This document shows positions 53,974 to 62,708 of a DNA stretch of 64,000 bases, in pieces. The stretch is from NCBI GenBank assembly GCA_028284385.1, contig JANQRT010000053.1:1-64000 (forward strand). The letters run 5' to 3'. Both the position numbers and the translations under genes were made by a program. Under the pieces are notes generated by a model. That model was given only the letters and a program-made list of their open reading frames with translations. It was not told the DNA's origin and searched no databases. This DNA is from Opitutaceae bacterium. Its GTDB lineage: Bacteria; Verrucomicrobiota; Verrucomicrobiia; Opitutales; Opitutaceae. Within the stretch, counting starts at the first letter, position 1; every line of letters begins with the position of its first letter.

Positions 53974-54401
53974 AGGACTGAATTAATCGAGTTGGTGGTT
54001 GTCGCTTCGGTTTATTCTATGGGTTTTTTGAGGCGAGTAAGTGTGAACGCAGATGCTAGATCGGCGAAAAATCCTGGCAAACATAAACCCAAAGCCAAAC
54101 AACCCAGGATCAACTTTGGACAAAGGAGATGATAGGGCGAAAAGGCTTTGTAACTTATTGTTTAGCAAGATCGTTGTCCTGACTAGCAAATCGACGTCGA
54201 ACGATACTACGATCAAGAGAGAAATACTGATGCATTCCGTAACCGAAATGTTAGAAAGGAGTTCAGCTAGCCGATCTCATCATGATGGCCGGTCAACAGC
54301 TCGTTGAAAGCGCTCCCTTAGCGACTTTCGGGTTTCGCTCGCTTTCCCGCGCAAAGCAAAACAACTTACGGGAATTCAGGAAAACGGTTAAAGTCGGCAG
54401 A
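53974..54401. other. Intergenic region before second ECF module
   Basis: I see no convincing gene. The in-frame extension of the sigma gene from an ATG at 54282 is possible but its 40 residues do not resemble a sigma factor. GGAATT (54371-54376) and GTC (54393-54395), 16 bp apart, are ECF-promoter-like but would leave almost no leader. GTGAACGCAGATG near 54050 recalls the dispersed repeat at 9357. Confidence 0.4.
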
Positions 54402-55001
54402 ATGGGCGATTACTCGGAAGAGGAAGATGAAAAACTGGTCACAGCGTCGCTGGAGGGAGACCTCAGCGCTTTCGACGAAATCGTCCGCAGGCATCAGACT
54501 ATGATCACCCGCTGCCTATTCCGATTCTGCCCGCATCAATCGGACCTGGAGGACCTGGTGCAGGAAACCTTCGTCAAAGCCTTTCGCAAGCTTTCCTCCT
54601 GGCAGGCTACCGCTCCTTTCGAAAACTGGGTTCGGAAAATCGCCTACAACACCGGCTACGACTTCTACCGCAAAAACGCCCGCAATCCAGCGGCGATCAC
54701 CGAATTTAAGGCTGATGAAAACGACGATGAGATCGCACGACTTTCCGAGCCGGAGACCCAGAGACGATCTTATGAAATGACCGAACAGGTCCAAAAAGCC
54801 CTTTCTCTACTGAATGCTGAAGACCGAATGCTCTTAACCTTGCAATACCTGGAAGAGTTGCCCTTGGCTGAAATTGCCGAAAAAATGGATTGGGGCCTCT
54901 CCAAAACTAAGGTAAAGAGCTTTCGCGCCCGTAAGAAACTGAAAAAACTGCTGATCAATCATGGAATCGCCCAAGAAACAGAATCGACCCTCATGGAATG
55001 A
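54402..55001 (+). CDS. ECF-type RNA polymerase sigma factor (second module)
   Basis: Taking the ATG at 54402 gives a 199-residue protein starting MGDYSEEEDEKLV, as normal for the family. Region 2 is seen in DLEDLVQETFVKAFRKLSSW and ENWVRKIAYNTGYDFYRK, and region 4 in LNAEDRMLLTLQYLEELPLAEIAEKM and GLSKTKVKSFRARKKL. The next gene starts 41 bp before its stop, showing translational coupling to its likely anti-sigma partner. Confidence 0.85.
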   Translation: MGDYSEEEDEKLVTASLEGDLSAFDEIVRRHQTMITRCLFRFCPHQSDLEDLVQETFVKAFRKLSSWQATAPFENWVRKIAYNTGYDFYRKNARNPAAITEFKADENDDEIARLSEPETQRRSYEMTEQVQKALSLLNAEDRMLLTLQYLEELPLAEIAEKMDWGLSKTKVKSFRARKKLKKLLINHGIAQETESTLME

Positions 55002-55242
55002 GATGGTGCAAGCCGCTCGCGAGGAATCGCCTCCCGAGATCAATGTTAGGCCCGCCGTCAGGGCTCAACTCGAGCACGAAATCGCGTTCGGTCGCAAGAA
55101 TGCCGCTGCCGAAAATTCCATTGGCATCATAGAAGGCATCGCGGAGATATTCGCCAAGCCGATCGCTCGTTTCACCCTCGGAGCAAGCCTGGCCGCCACG
55201 GCTGCCATTGCCTTCGTCGGAGCGTCTGGCATCGAGATCTAG
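54961..55242 (+). CDS. Small membrane protein, probable anti-sigma factor, interrupted by amber codon
   Basis: The 93-residue product has a soluble N-terminus (about 1-65; WNEMVQAAREESPPEINVRPAV) and one membrane helix (about 72-90), the layout of short anti-sigma factors. It ends at TAG (55240-55242), but the same frame continues without stop for 27 more codons, to a TAA at 55324-55326 that overlaps the ATG of the next gene. The tail looks like real protein (IDEMDASFFQDDWSEYL), so the original gene was probably longer and coupled to the Spy-like gene. Readthrough, recent mutation or an assembly error are all possible. Confidence 0.7.
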   Translation: MESPKKQNRPSWNEMVQAAREESPPEINVRPAVRAQLEHEIAFGRKNAAAENSIGIIEGIAEIFAKPIARFTLGASLAATAAIAFVGASGIEI

Positions 55243-55326
55243 GAACTCGCCACAGAGTCCAGTATTGAGAGCATTGACGAAATGGACGCGTCGTTCTTCC
55301 AAGACGACTGGTCGGAATATCTGTAA
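55243..55326 (+). other. In-frame continuation of the anti-sigma gene after the amber codon
   Basis: Twenty-seven codons from GAA (55243) read ELATESSIESIDEMDASFF then QDDWSEYL and end at TAA. The acidic and aromatic composition and the exact TAATG overlap with the next start suggest a former C-terminus of the same protein. Confidence 0.6.
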
Positions 55327-55796
55327 TGAGTTCGAAGGGCAAAGCCTCTGCCGTCCTCATTTTGGCTGCCGTCTTCCTATGCGGTTCACTGTGCGGCGTA
55401 GGCGGGACTTTCTACTACCTGAAGAAGAAACGCCAAAACTGGGCGCAGCATGGACCAAGGGATGTTTATCGAGTCCAAGCTGATAAAATGTTCGCTCGGC
55501 TCGACAAGGCCCTCGACCTTAGCGACGAACAGAAAGTGGCGATCAAAAAGGAGATTGGAATCTTTTCCGATGCGGCAAAGCAGCTCCACAAGGATATGCG
55601 GCCGAAGCTGCGCGAGCTGATGAGCGTTCGCACGCAGGCCATTCGCAACCACCTCTCGCCCGAACAGATCGAGAAATTCGCGGCTATGAGAAAAAGGCAA
55701 TGGGATCGAGACCGCGAGAGGCGCGAGAAGAAGAACGGAAAGCCTGCCGAGCAAAAAGCTGCGGAAACCTCAGCCGAGACGGTTACCGGAAACTAG
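55326..55796 (+). CDS. Spy/CpxP-like periplasmic protein with membrane anchor
   Basis: The 156-residue protein has an N-terminal membrane segment (about 8-29) and a helical region with two LTxxQ-like motifs, LDLSDEQKVAIKKEIG and NHLSPEQIEKFAAMRKRQ, typical of the Spy/heavy-metal-resistance group that buffers misfolded envelope proteins or senses stress. A charged, low-complexity tail follows. It is third in the ECF module and, like the gene at 40.2 kb, links this domain to a sigma factor. Confidence 0.78.
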   Translation: MSSKGKASAVLILAAVFLCGSLCGVGGTFYYLKKKRQNWAQHGPRDVYRVQADKMFARLDKALDLSDEQKVAIKKEIGIFSDAAKQLHKDMRPKLRELMSVRTQAIRNHLSPEQIEKFAAMRKRQWDRDRERREKKNGKPAEQKAAETSAETVTGN

Positions 55797-55812
55797 GTCC
55801 AACGCTCTTCGA

Positions 55813-55837
55813 TTCGTATCGGCATTTAAGATACGAA
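55813..55837. terminator. Inverted repeat between convergent genes
   Basis: TTCGTATC (55813-55820) and GATACGAA (55830-55837) form a perfect 8-bp stem with a nine-base loop. There is no T tract, so it may stop transcription weakly from either side. Confidence 0.4.
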
Positions 55838-55844
55838 CCGCCAA

Positions 55845-56294
55845 TCATTCCTCCGTTCGCGGCAAAACGTTGTCGGTGCGAATCACGGTTACTGGCAATT
55901 TGGTTTTGATCGAAATGCCTTGCTCTTTCTGAAACTTCGCTCCCACCGCCTCGCATGCCTCGCCAATGCTTTTAACGGGATACTTGCGGCCCTTTTTGGA
56001 AATGTTGTACTCGTAGGCGCTCCGCTTGATTCTCTCCACCGTCACCCCTGGGTTGTCGTTTTCCGGGATCTGGGTTACCCATCCCACAAAGTCTTCGTCC
56101 GGCAGGACTCCACGCGGATCTGAGAGCACGATGATGTACTGCTTTTTGACCGGCGGTTCCCGAGCGGCTTTCGCTTCTTCCGCTTCGACCTGAGCAAGCC
56201 GCTCCAGGTCCTTCATCACTTTGGTGATCACGTCTGGCGAAACCTCGTTGTGGGCCATAGCCTCGGCAATCAGTTCTATAGAAACTTTTGGCAT
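55845..56294 (-). CDS. Conserved hypothetical protein, 149 aa
   Basis: The soluble protein has an alpha-helical N-terminal half (EAMAHNEVSPDVITKVMKDL, then an Ala/Glu-rich linker) and a mixed C-terminal half with QYIIVLSDPRGVLPDEDFVG, WVTQIPEND and EACEAVGAKF. No motif points to an enzyme. It is monocistronic and opposite to the Spy-like gene. I do not recognise the family. Confidence 0.6.
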   Translation of the reverse strand: MPKVSIELIAEAMAHNEVSPDVITKVMKDLERLAQVEAEEAKAAREPPVKKQYIIVLSDPRGVLPDEDFVGWVTQIPENDNPGVTVERIKRSAYEYNISKKGRKYPVKSIGEACEAVGAKFQKEQGISIKTKLPVTVIRTDNVLPRTEE

Positions 56295-56399
56295 TGATCG
56301 GTTTTGTAATAAAAGTCTGGTGTCGAATTGAGAAGTTTGCTGGCCTGAAATGTATCCAGCTCGTACTCAATCCAGTAGATTTCGTTTAAGCCTATTTCC

Positions 56400-56915
56400 A
56401 TGCAAGAAGATATTTTCGATGTCGTTAACGAGAACGACGAGGTAGTTGGATCGAAGCCGCGCTCGGAAGTTCATGCGGAGGGTCTGATGCATCGAGCCGT
56501 CCATGTGCTGATCTTCAATGATGAGGACGAGCTCTTTATGCAGAAACGTTCCGCAAATAAGGACACTTGGCCAGGAGCTTGGGACTCTTCTTGCTCCGGT
56601 CATGTAGATTCTGGTGAAAGCTACGAAGCGGCGGCTCTGCGAGAACTGGAAGAGGAGCTTGGCTGGCAGCCGGATGGACCTCTCGAACATCTTTTCAAAC
56701 TGCATCCCTGCGAGGAAACCGGTAATGAGTTTATCGAGATTTACCGTGTGACAGGAACGGGTCCTTTTCGTTTGAATACGGAGGAAATCGAAATCGGGGA
56801 GTGGATGAACGTTCCCAATTTGCTACAACGAATTGAATACACTCCGAAGCGTTTTAGCAGCGCCTTTCGCCTGGTCATGGAACGGATGCGTTTCATGGAA
56901 ATGCTGAGCGTCTAG
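56400..56915 (+). CDS. Nudix hydrolase, IPP-isomerase-like subgroup
   Basis: The 171-residue protein contains a complete Nudix box: G67 x5 E73 x7 R81-E-L-x-E85-E86-x-G88-W. The opening EDIFDVVNENDEVVG and the phrase TWPGAWDSSCSGHVDSGESY are typical of the YfcD/IPP-isomerase-like subgroup. It would cleave a nucleoside diphosphate derivative. The GDPD gene follows 67 bp later on the same strand. Confidence 0.88.
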   Translation: MQEDIFDVVNENDEVVGSKPRSEVHAEGLMHRAVHVLIFNDEDELFMQKRSANKDTWPGAWDSSCSGHVDSGESYEAAALRELEEELGWQPDGPLEHLFKLHPCEETGNEFIEIYRVTGTGPFRLNTEEIEIGEWMNVPNLLQRIEYTPKRFSSAFRLVMERMRFMEMLSV

Positions 56916-56982
56916 CCAGTCATCTTATTCCACTTCCTCTTCTCCGATCTTCTATCCACCCATCCATAAGAAGTAGAAGAAG

Positions 56983-57756
56983 ATGGAGAAGGAGAGGGAA
57001 GACGGGGCAAAGCCAATTATTATCGCGCATCGCGGAGCCTCCGGAGATGCCCCTGAAAACACGCTCGCGGCGTTCAATCTAGCTTGGGAGCAGGGGGCCG
57101 ATGGAATGGAATGCGATGTCCATCAGGCTCAAGACCACCATATCGTCTGCATTCATGACTCGGATACGAAAAGAGTCAGCAATGAAAGCCTTGAAGTTTC
57201 CCAGTCTAAAGTGGAAGCTCTCAAGCAGCTCGATGTGGGATCCTGGAAAGGCCTTGAATGGAAAGGAGAGAGGATACCGACTTTGGTGGAAACGCTCGAA
57301 GCGATTCCCTCGGAAAAACTAGCGGTTGTGGAAATCAAAACCGGCCCTTCGATTCTCCCGGCTTTCTATCAAGTATTGGAGAGATCGTCCTTCGATGAGA
57401 CCAAGCTAATCGTGATTTCCTTCGATGCGGAAGTCATTCACCAACTAAAAGAGGATTCGCCTCAAATAAAGGCCTACTGGCTTACCGCTTTTATGGGGAA
57501 TAAACCAGAGGGTTTCAAACCTGGCGTTAAGCGCATTCTGGATACATTAAGCCGAATTGGAGCAGATGGCTTGGGAGCCCAAAACCACGAAGCGGTAAAC
57601 GAAGAACTGGTTGAAGCTCTGAAGAACGCGGAGATGGAATTGAACATCTGGACCGTGGACGAGATTGCCGAAGCGAAACGATACCAGGAACTTGGCGTGT
57701 CTTCCATTTCAACCAATTTTCCGGCCAGGATCATCGAAGGCCTGCGGGATCGTTAG
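56983..57756 (+). CDS. Glycerophosphodiester phosphodiesterase
   Basis: The 257-residue TIM-barrel enzyme shows H16-R17 (IIAHRGASGDAPENT), E43 and D45 (GMECDVH) and H58 (CIHDSD), which bind the metal and hydrolyse glycerophosphodiesters to glycerol 3-phosphate and an alcohol. NIWTVDE near the C-terminus is also typical. No signal peptide is seen, so it is the cytoplasmic UgpQ-like form. Confidence 0.9.
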   Translation: MEKEREDGAKPIIIAHRGASGDAPENTLAAFNLAWEQGADGMECDVHQAQDHHIVCIHDSDTKRVSNESLEVSQSKVEALKQLDVGSWKGLEWKGERIPTLVETLEAIPSEKLAVVEIKTGPSILPAFYQVLERSSFDETKLIVISFDAEVIHQLKEDSPQIKAYWLTAFMGNKPEGFKPGVKRILDTLSRIGADGLGAQNHEAVNEELVEALKNAEMELNIWTVDEIAEAKRYQELGVSSISTNFPARIIEGLRDR

Positions 57757-57800
57757 GTTCCAGTAACCCGCCCCCCGCTTAGACCGTTAATCCAATTTAT

Positions 57801-59105
57801 ATGAAGCCAATGCTAAATGTATGGGCTACGATTGCTCTTTTCGCGATTGGAACGCCTTTCACAATCTCGGCCGAAGAAAGCGAAGCTCGCCAGCCAACCG
57901 TCGGCGAGAATTTGAGAAAACTCGATTTGTCAGCCAAACAAGAAGAGGAGATCAGGGAGCTTTTCAGTTCGCTTAGGAATCAAGACATCACGCGTAGGCA
58001 GCGACAACGCGAGATCCGGCAAGGACTGGCCAAAATACTGACCAGACAACAGAAGATCGCCTACCGAAATTCGCAAAAACAACGATCTCAAAAGAAGAGC
58101 GAACCGGTTGAACCCGTCGTTTCAATAGGCGATGAAGCCACACAGGCCGCTTACCTGGAAATGGCCGAATATTCTGAGAAGAACAAAGGTATCTCGATGC
58201 TGATCATCAGGGATGGCGAGGTGGTTTTCGAACACTATCCGAATGGCGGTTCAAGCGATAGGGCTCACGAATTGGCCAGTGGAACGAAAAGCTTTTCGGG
58301 TCTGATGGCAGTGGCGGCCCAGGAAGATGGCTTGCTCGACTTGGATGAAAAGGTGTCCGACACCATCGAAGAATGGAAAAGCGACCCCAGGAAAAAGGAA
58401 ATCACCGTCAAGCAGCTTCTCACCCTCACCAGCGGTATCGATGTGGGCCGTCCAGGAACCAGAGTTCCCGATTATACGAGCGCCGTGTCAAGAGGAAGCA
58501 AATACGAACCAGGGGAACGTTTTGAATACGGTTCCGCTCCTTTTCAGGTATTTGGAGAACTGTTACAAAGAAAGCTGAAAGCGGATGGACGCGAACAAAG
58601 CGCTTTGGAGTACCTGGATGAGCGCATTCTTGAGCCTTGTGGCATTGATTACGCCCGCTGGCGAAAAGACAAATTCGGAAACCCGCATCTGCCGTCAGGC
58701 GCAGCCCTGACCGCAAGGGACTGGGCTAAGCTTGGGCAAATGATCGTCGACAATGGTAAGGTTGACGGGAAACGCGTCCTGAAAAAGAAGTCGATCAATC
58801 TCTGCTTTAAAGGAACCGAGCAAAATCCGCTGTATGGGCTAACCTGGTGGCTATACCGACCGGTCGCTGACGAATCGATTCTCGAGATTCCTCAGGTCGC
58901 TCAAAACATTGACGCCGAAAAGGTGCCCGGCACCCCAAACGATTTAGTGATGGCCGCGGGGGCTGGCAAACAGCGCCTCTTCATCAGCCGTAAGGAAAAG
59001 CTGGTTATTGTTCGTCAAGCGGAAGGTATCGCGGCCTCGCTCGTAGGCCAACGTCCCAACTACAAAGACGCTGAATTTCTCGGACCGCTATTTAAAGAAG
59101 GATAA
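57801..59105 (+). CDS. Serine hydrolase (class C beta-lactamase fold) with N-terminal Spy-like segment
   Basis: A signal peptide (about 1-23) precedes an unusual helical segment (about 36-95) with two LTxxQ-like motifs (LDLSAKQEEEIRELF and ILTRQQKIAYRNSQ). A penicillin-binding-like hydrolase domain follows, with S160-G-T-K163 and later FEYGSAPFQV, which provides the tyrosine. The GDxR-like ISMLIIRDGEVVFEHY is typical of 6-aminohexanoate-dimer-hydrolase-type proteins. Substrate is unknown; the fusion to a Spy-like part is the odd feature. Confidence 0.85.
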   Translation: MKPMLNVWATIALFAIGTPFTISAEESEARQPTVGENLRKLDLSAKQEEEIRELFSSLRNQDITRRQRQREIRQGLAKILTRQQKIAYRNSQKQRSQKKSEPVEPVVSIGDEATQAAYLEMAEYSEKNKGISMLIIRDGEVVFEHYPNGGSSDRAHELASGTKSFSGLMAVAAQEDGLLDLDEKVSDTIEEWKSDPRKKEITVKQLLTLTSGIDVGRPGTRVPDYTSAVSRGSKYEPGERFEYGSAPFQVFGELLQRKLKADGREQSALEYLDERILEPCGIDYARWRKDKFGNPHLPSGAALTARDWAKLGQMIVDNGKVDGKRVLKKKSINLCFKGTEQNPLYGLTWWLYRPVADESILEIPQVAQNIDAEKVPGTPNDLVMAAGAGKQRLFISRKEKLVIVRQAEGIAASLVGQRPNYKDAEFLGPLFKEG

Positions 59106-59117
59106 CGGCCAAGCGCT

Positions 59118-60164
59118 TCACTTCAAATCCGGCATGATCTCGTAGATATCGAGATCCGGGTGCTCGTCCAGGTCAACCGCCCAGATATTCCGATACTTCA
59201 CGGGATTGCTGTGGTCCTGTATCCAAATATGCCTAGGTTCATTGGGTTCCGGCTTTTCGCCCCCATGCGTGACTTCCGGAACCTCCTGCTCGTGCTGGAC
59301 CCGAACGCCGTTCAAGTAGACGGTAAAACGAGCATTGCTGGTCTTGTTCCCGTCCTCGTCAAATCGTGGAGCAGTGTACTGAACGTCATAGGTTTGCCAG
59401 CTAAGAGGGGGCAAGCAGGCGTTTACCTGAGGAGGACTTATCCGATAGATGGATCCCGTTTGATCCCAAAGGCCTCCTTGGGCATAGGAATCCAGGACCT
59501 GAGTTTCGTAGGACCCTTGATAATAAATTCCGCTGTTTCCTCTTCCTTGTCCTCGATTATCGGGTTCCAAGGGCGTCATGAATTCAAGATGCAGAAAGAC
59601 GTCTCCAAACTTACGCTTGGTGCCTAGGTTGTTATTCGGCTGTCCTTTCTTTTTGGGTACGATTTGCATCGCGTCGCCTACCAGTTTCCATTGCACAGGA
59701 TTGTCGTGCCTAGTGTGCTCCCACTCGTCGAATCCACTGCCATCGAAAAGGACGATCGCTTTGGAATGAGGCTTTGCTCCGATAGTCAGCGATTTCCGAA
59801 TCACATGGTCGAGCTCGAACCTGACCTTCTTGTCTTGATGGTCGATAGTGCCCTTGAGTTTTCCGTTTTCAATTTGGGCCCGAGCGTTTCCAACATCGAC
59901 CGTTAAAACGCCATCTTCCACTTTCCCTTCGCCTTCGAAATAGCTGTGCGAACGCATGTCGAATTTGACCTTGAGCGCTACCGAGTAGCGATCGTCGCCG
60001 AGAGCGATCACCTGCGCTACGCAATCATGATCGACGAATCGATAGGTCTTGGGCGGGTCGATGAAGTGCCCTTCGTAATCGCCCATGAAAGCGTCGCTTT
60101 GAACGGAAGCGGTTGCCGAACAGAAAATTGAAATAGCGAGGAAAGTAGTAAGGAAACGAATCAT
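59118..60164 (-). CDS. DUF1080 (3-keto-disaccharide hydrolase-like) secreted protein
   Basis: The 348-residue protein has a signal peptide (about 1-20), a first beta domain (about 28-130) with DYEGHFIDPPKTYRF, and a C-terminal DUF1080 concanavalin-like domain: IVLFDGSGFDEWEH, DVFLHLEFMTP, RGNSGIYYQGSYETQVLDSY and HIWIQDHSNPVKYRNIWA. Members act on 3-ketoglucosides or bind glycans in the periplasm. It may work with the ThuA-like lipoprotein at 27.3 kb, another part of that pathway in other bacteria. Confidence 0.9.
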   Translation of the reverse strand: MIRFLTTFLAISIFCSATASVQSDAFMGDYEGHFIDPPKTYRFVDHDCVAQVIALGDDRYSVALKVKFDMRSHSYFEGEGKVEDGVLTVDVGNARAQIENGKLKGTIDHQDKKVRFELDHVIRKSLTIGAKPHSKAIVLFDGSGFDEWEHTRHDNPVQWKLVGDAMQIVPKKKGQPNNNLGTKRKFGDVFLHLEFMTPLEPDNRGQGRGNSGIYYQGSYETQVLDSYAQGGLWDQTGSIYRISPPQVNACLPPLSWQTYDVQYTAPRFDEDGNKTSNARFTVYLNGVRVQHEQEVPEVTHGGEKPEPNEPRHIWIQDHSNPVKYRNIWAVDLDEHPDLDIYEIMPDLK

Positions 60165-60248
60165 AGCTTTTTGAAGTATGGCGAACTATCTCGCTTACGA
60201 CCTCAAGCGTCAATCTCTGTTGCCCCCACTAATCGGCAATCACTGGCT

Positions 60249-61874
60249 TCAAGCCCTTCGACGGATAAAGCCAAATACCGAAACCAGCATCAAAGCGGCA
60301 AGAGCGACAATGCCGTACTTTCCGGCCTGATCTCCACGTCCCCAAAGGCCCCAGGTAGAGGCGAAGGTCGCGATGGCTGCCACGAGAAACATCAGAACAT
60401 TGCTGATGATTCTGGGCTTCCCTTTAAGCATCTCATCCCCCAAAGCGGCCTTCGAATTGAACAGCAGTATGAAAGCGAGGTAGGCGAGGGGAAGCAGGGT
60501 AGTAGCGATCACAGCCGCCGGAACTACAAGAGCGATCTTTGCGCCCCCGGACCAAAGAACCGGCGCGAAGAATCCGGCGACACCGGGCATCAAAGCTCCA
60601 ATAATGAAGACATTCTTTTGGCCGGGCTTATTGAATGCTTCCGAAATCGCGAAGCCATTCATGATTTGGATGATAATGATTGTGGATACGGCCATGGCCA
60701 GTACGCCGAAACCGAAAATCCATTGAGCTGCCGTCTCTCCCATGAGGGGAGCCAAACCTCGCGCCAGTTGAGCCGCATTGCGATTGGCGATCATTGCGCC
60801 CAAATCTCGATCAGCTTGAGGTAAGGCGGCTATCGCCAATTTAACCTCTTCAGGACCGAGATCCTCTCCACTCCAGGCAATCCGCTTTTTCATGGTTGAT
60901 TCGTAAGCCGCAATGGCTCCCGCATCATTGGCCTTGATGTCGGCGAAAACGTCATCCGCATTGCTGTGGAAAATGGTGCCGCTTACCAGAACCAGACAAC
61001 CCGTTGCGATGATGAAGGGAATAAAAAGCCCCATTCCCAAATCGTAGAGCGAAAGCTCGCGGTGTTTTTTCGTCCAGCCCCGCTTTGCCAGGGTGTAGGG
61101 CATCAGAAACGTCATGTTGATGCCTACGGCCGAACCGAAAGCGGCAATGATTCGATCGCGCTGGCTGCCAGTTATCAAATCATGCCAGAAAGTAGACGAC
61201 TCTCCCGTGGCGGCGATGGCCGATTCCAAAGTCGGAACCGGTCTGAACAGGCTTCCGAAATCGGGAATTAGCCCAGCTAACAACGCCCCGAAATCGATCG
61301 ATCCAGAAAAAATGAGAAACGTAGTGGTTGCGAAAAAGGAAAGCACTACCAGGGCTACCAACGCCTTCAGAACCCTATCGAAGATCTTGGCGCTCTTAGC
61401 CTCGCCAATGTAAAGCCACGTGATCCCAAACGAGACAAGTAGCAACAAACCGGTTATCACATAAGGACTTCCGAGACTGATTCCAAGATTGGCTGAAATC
61501 GCTCCCGATCCGACCGCAAATTGAGCAATGCAAAATACGACATTCGCTACCACCGTGGCGATTAGCCATCCCCAAGCCAAAGTCGGCGAAACGTATTCCT
61601 GAACAGCCCGAAAGGGGCGTTGCTTGATAGATAGCGTTACCCAGGAAATGGTGCCGAGAATAACAATCCCGCAAACCATAGCCAATGGCTGCAGCCAGAG
61701 AAACTCGTAGCCGCCAATGACCCCCAAATAGAGAGAGCTGGCCAGGGATCCGCCCCCAAGAGTCACTGCCGCCTGGAGCCAGCCGGGACCACTCATGCGA
61801 GAGTAGATCGAAAGCTTTTTCAGGAATGGCGCTTCAATAGCGTCGTCAAGGGTAGGGGGCGTGGCATTTGACAT
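60249..61874 (-). CDS. NRAMP-related metal transporter lacking the DPGN motif
   Basis: I start at the ATG 61874 (MSNATPPTLDD); a TTG at 61940 in frame is less likely. The 541-residue protein has about eleven hydrophobic segments and the NRAMP layout, but TM1 reads MSGPGWLQAAVTLGGGS, so the metal-binding Asp of the canonical DPGN is missing; TM6 reads VGINMTFLMPYTL. A soluble insert (about 330-395) is rich in charged residues. Such divergent members may carry Mg2+ or another ion rather than Mn2+/Fe2+. Confidence 0.75.
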   Translation of the reverse strand: MSNATPPTLDDAIEAPFLKKLSIYSRMSGPGWLQAAVTLGGGSLASSLYLGVIGGYEFLWLQPLAMVCGIVILGTISWVTLSIKQRPFRAVQEYVSPTLAWGWLIATVVANVVFCIAQFAVGSGAISANLGISLGSPYVITGLLLLVSFGITWLYIGEAKSAKIFDRVLKALVALVVLSFFATTTFLIFSGSIDFGALLAGLIPDFGSLFRPVPTLESAIAATGESSTFWHDLITGSQRDRIIAAFGSAVGINMTFLMPYTLAKRGWTKKHRELSLYDLGMGLFIPFIIATGCLVLVSGTIFHSNADDVFADIKANDAGAIAAYESTMKKRIAWSGEDLGPEEVKLAIAALPQADRDLGAMIANRNAAQLARGLAPLMGETAAQWIFGFGVLAMAVSTIIIIQIMNGFAISEAFNKPGQKNVFIIGALMPGVAGFFAPVLWSGGAKIALVVPAAVIATTLLPLAYLAFILLFNSKAALGDEMLKGKPRIISNVLMFLVAAIATFASTWGLWGRGDQAGKYGIVALAALMLVSVFGFIRRRA

Positions 61875-61970
61875 AGGACGGGACAGTAAGGGTTCGATGT
61901 AAGGAAGTCTCCTTTCGAACCGACCCGCAAGAAAAATCAAACACGCGTTAGGAGAGCGCGGGTCGAAGCG

Positions 61971-62708
61971 TTAGATTCGTTTGGTCCACACGTTCCAAAA
62001 AAGAGAGATTCCGTCGGAAAACCGCAATTTTCCCGCCGACTTCTCAATCCAGCGCACCGGAATCTCTTCCAACACGAGACCGCTCTCCTTGGCCTTGAGC
62101 AGCAATTCGATATCGAAGGCGAATCGCTCTTGATAGAAATGGTCTTTCCATGACTCGTGGAAAGCGTTTGGGATTATTTTAAAGCCGCATTGAGTATCCG
62201 AAATTTCGATATCGTATCTCAATCGAAGCGATAGGTTGAAAAGATGGGAGATTAATTTTCTTAAAGCACTTCGGCTTACGGGCGAGCTGCTGTTGTCTCG
62301 GGTGGCAAGATAGAGGCACTTGTCTTGCTTCGCTTCATAGGCACCCTGCATAATCTCCGCCGCTTCCGGACCCGAAATAGATCCATCCGCATCGATAAAG
62401 GCGAAAAAACGGGCGCTCGCTTCCTTCCATGCGGATCTAATGGCATAGCCCTTTCCACGATTTTTTTGATAAGCTAACGGAGCGGCTACTAATTCGGACC
62501 GACTTTCCCGAAAGCGCTCTACCCAAGCGATGAATTGCGAACGATCGGGTTCGGGCGATCCGTCGTCGACGATTTGAATTCGAGTCCTGAAGGCGCGCGA
62601 CTGCAACGCGTTGACAAGCTCCTCAAGGAAAGGAGGCAATCGCTCGTTTTCGCGATAGCATGGAATCGCTAGAAGAAAATCGTATTCGCCGTTTGGATTC
62701 ATGGCCAA
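61971..62708 (-). CDS. GT2 glycosyltransferase, dolichyl-/polyprenyl-phosphate sugar transferase-like
   Basis: The 245-residue protein has the GT-A layout with LAIPCYRENERLPPFL, QIVDDGS and the metal-binding FIDADGSI, then SDTQCGFKIIPNAF and ERFAFDIELLLKAK, as in polyprenyl-phosphate mannose/glucose synthases. No membrane helices are seen. It would load a sugar onto a polyprenyl phosphate for later use by a membrane transferase such as the Agl23-like protein two genes upstream. It overlaps the apbE end by 10 bp. Confidence 0.88.
   Translation of the reverse strand: MAMNPNGEYDFLLAIPCYRENERLPPFLEELVNALQSRAFRTRIQIVDDGSPEPDRSQFIAWVERFRESRSELVAAPLAYQKNRGKGYAIRSAWKEASARFFAFIDADGSISGPEAAEIMQGAYEAKQDKCLYLATRDNSSSPVSRSALRKLISHLFNLSLRLRYDIEISDTQCGFKIIPNAFHESWKDHFYQERFAFDIELLLKAKESGLVLEEIPVRWIEKSAGKLRFSDGISLFWNVWTKRI

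Noticed and set aside
54282-54401. Longer start of the second sigma factor
   Set aside because: The extra 40 residues do not resemble region 1 or 2 and the AAGGAG upstream is too far (over 20 nt) from that ATG.
60171-60824. A 217-codon plus-strand frame
   Set aside because: Lies opposite the NRAMP-related gene and its translation is low-complexity and polar with no recognisable pattern.
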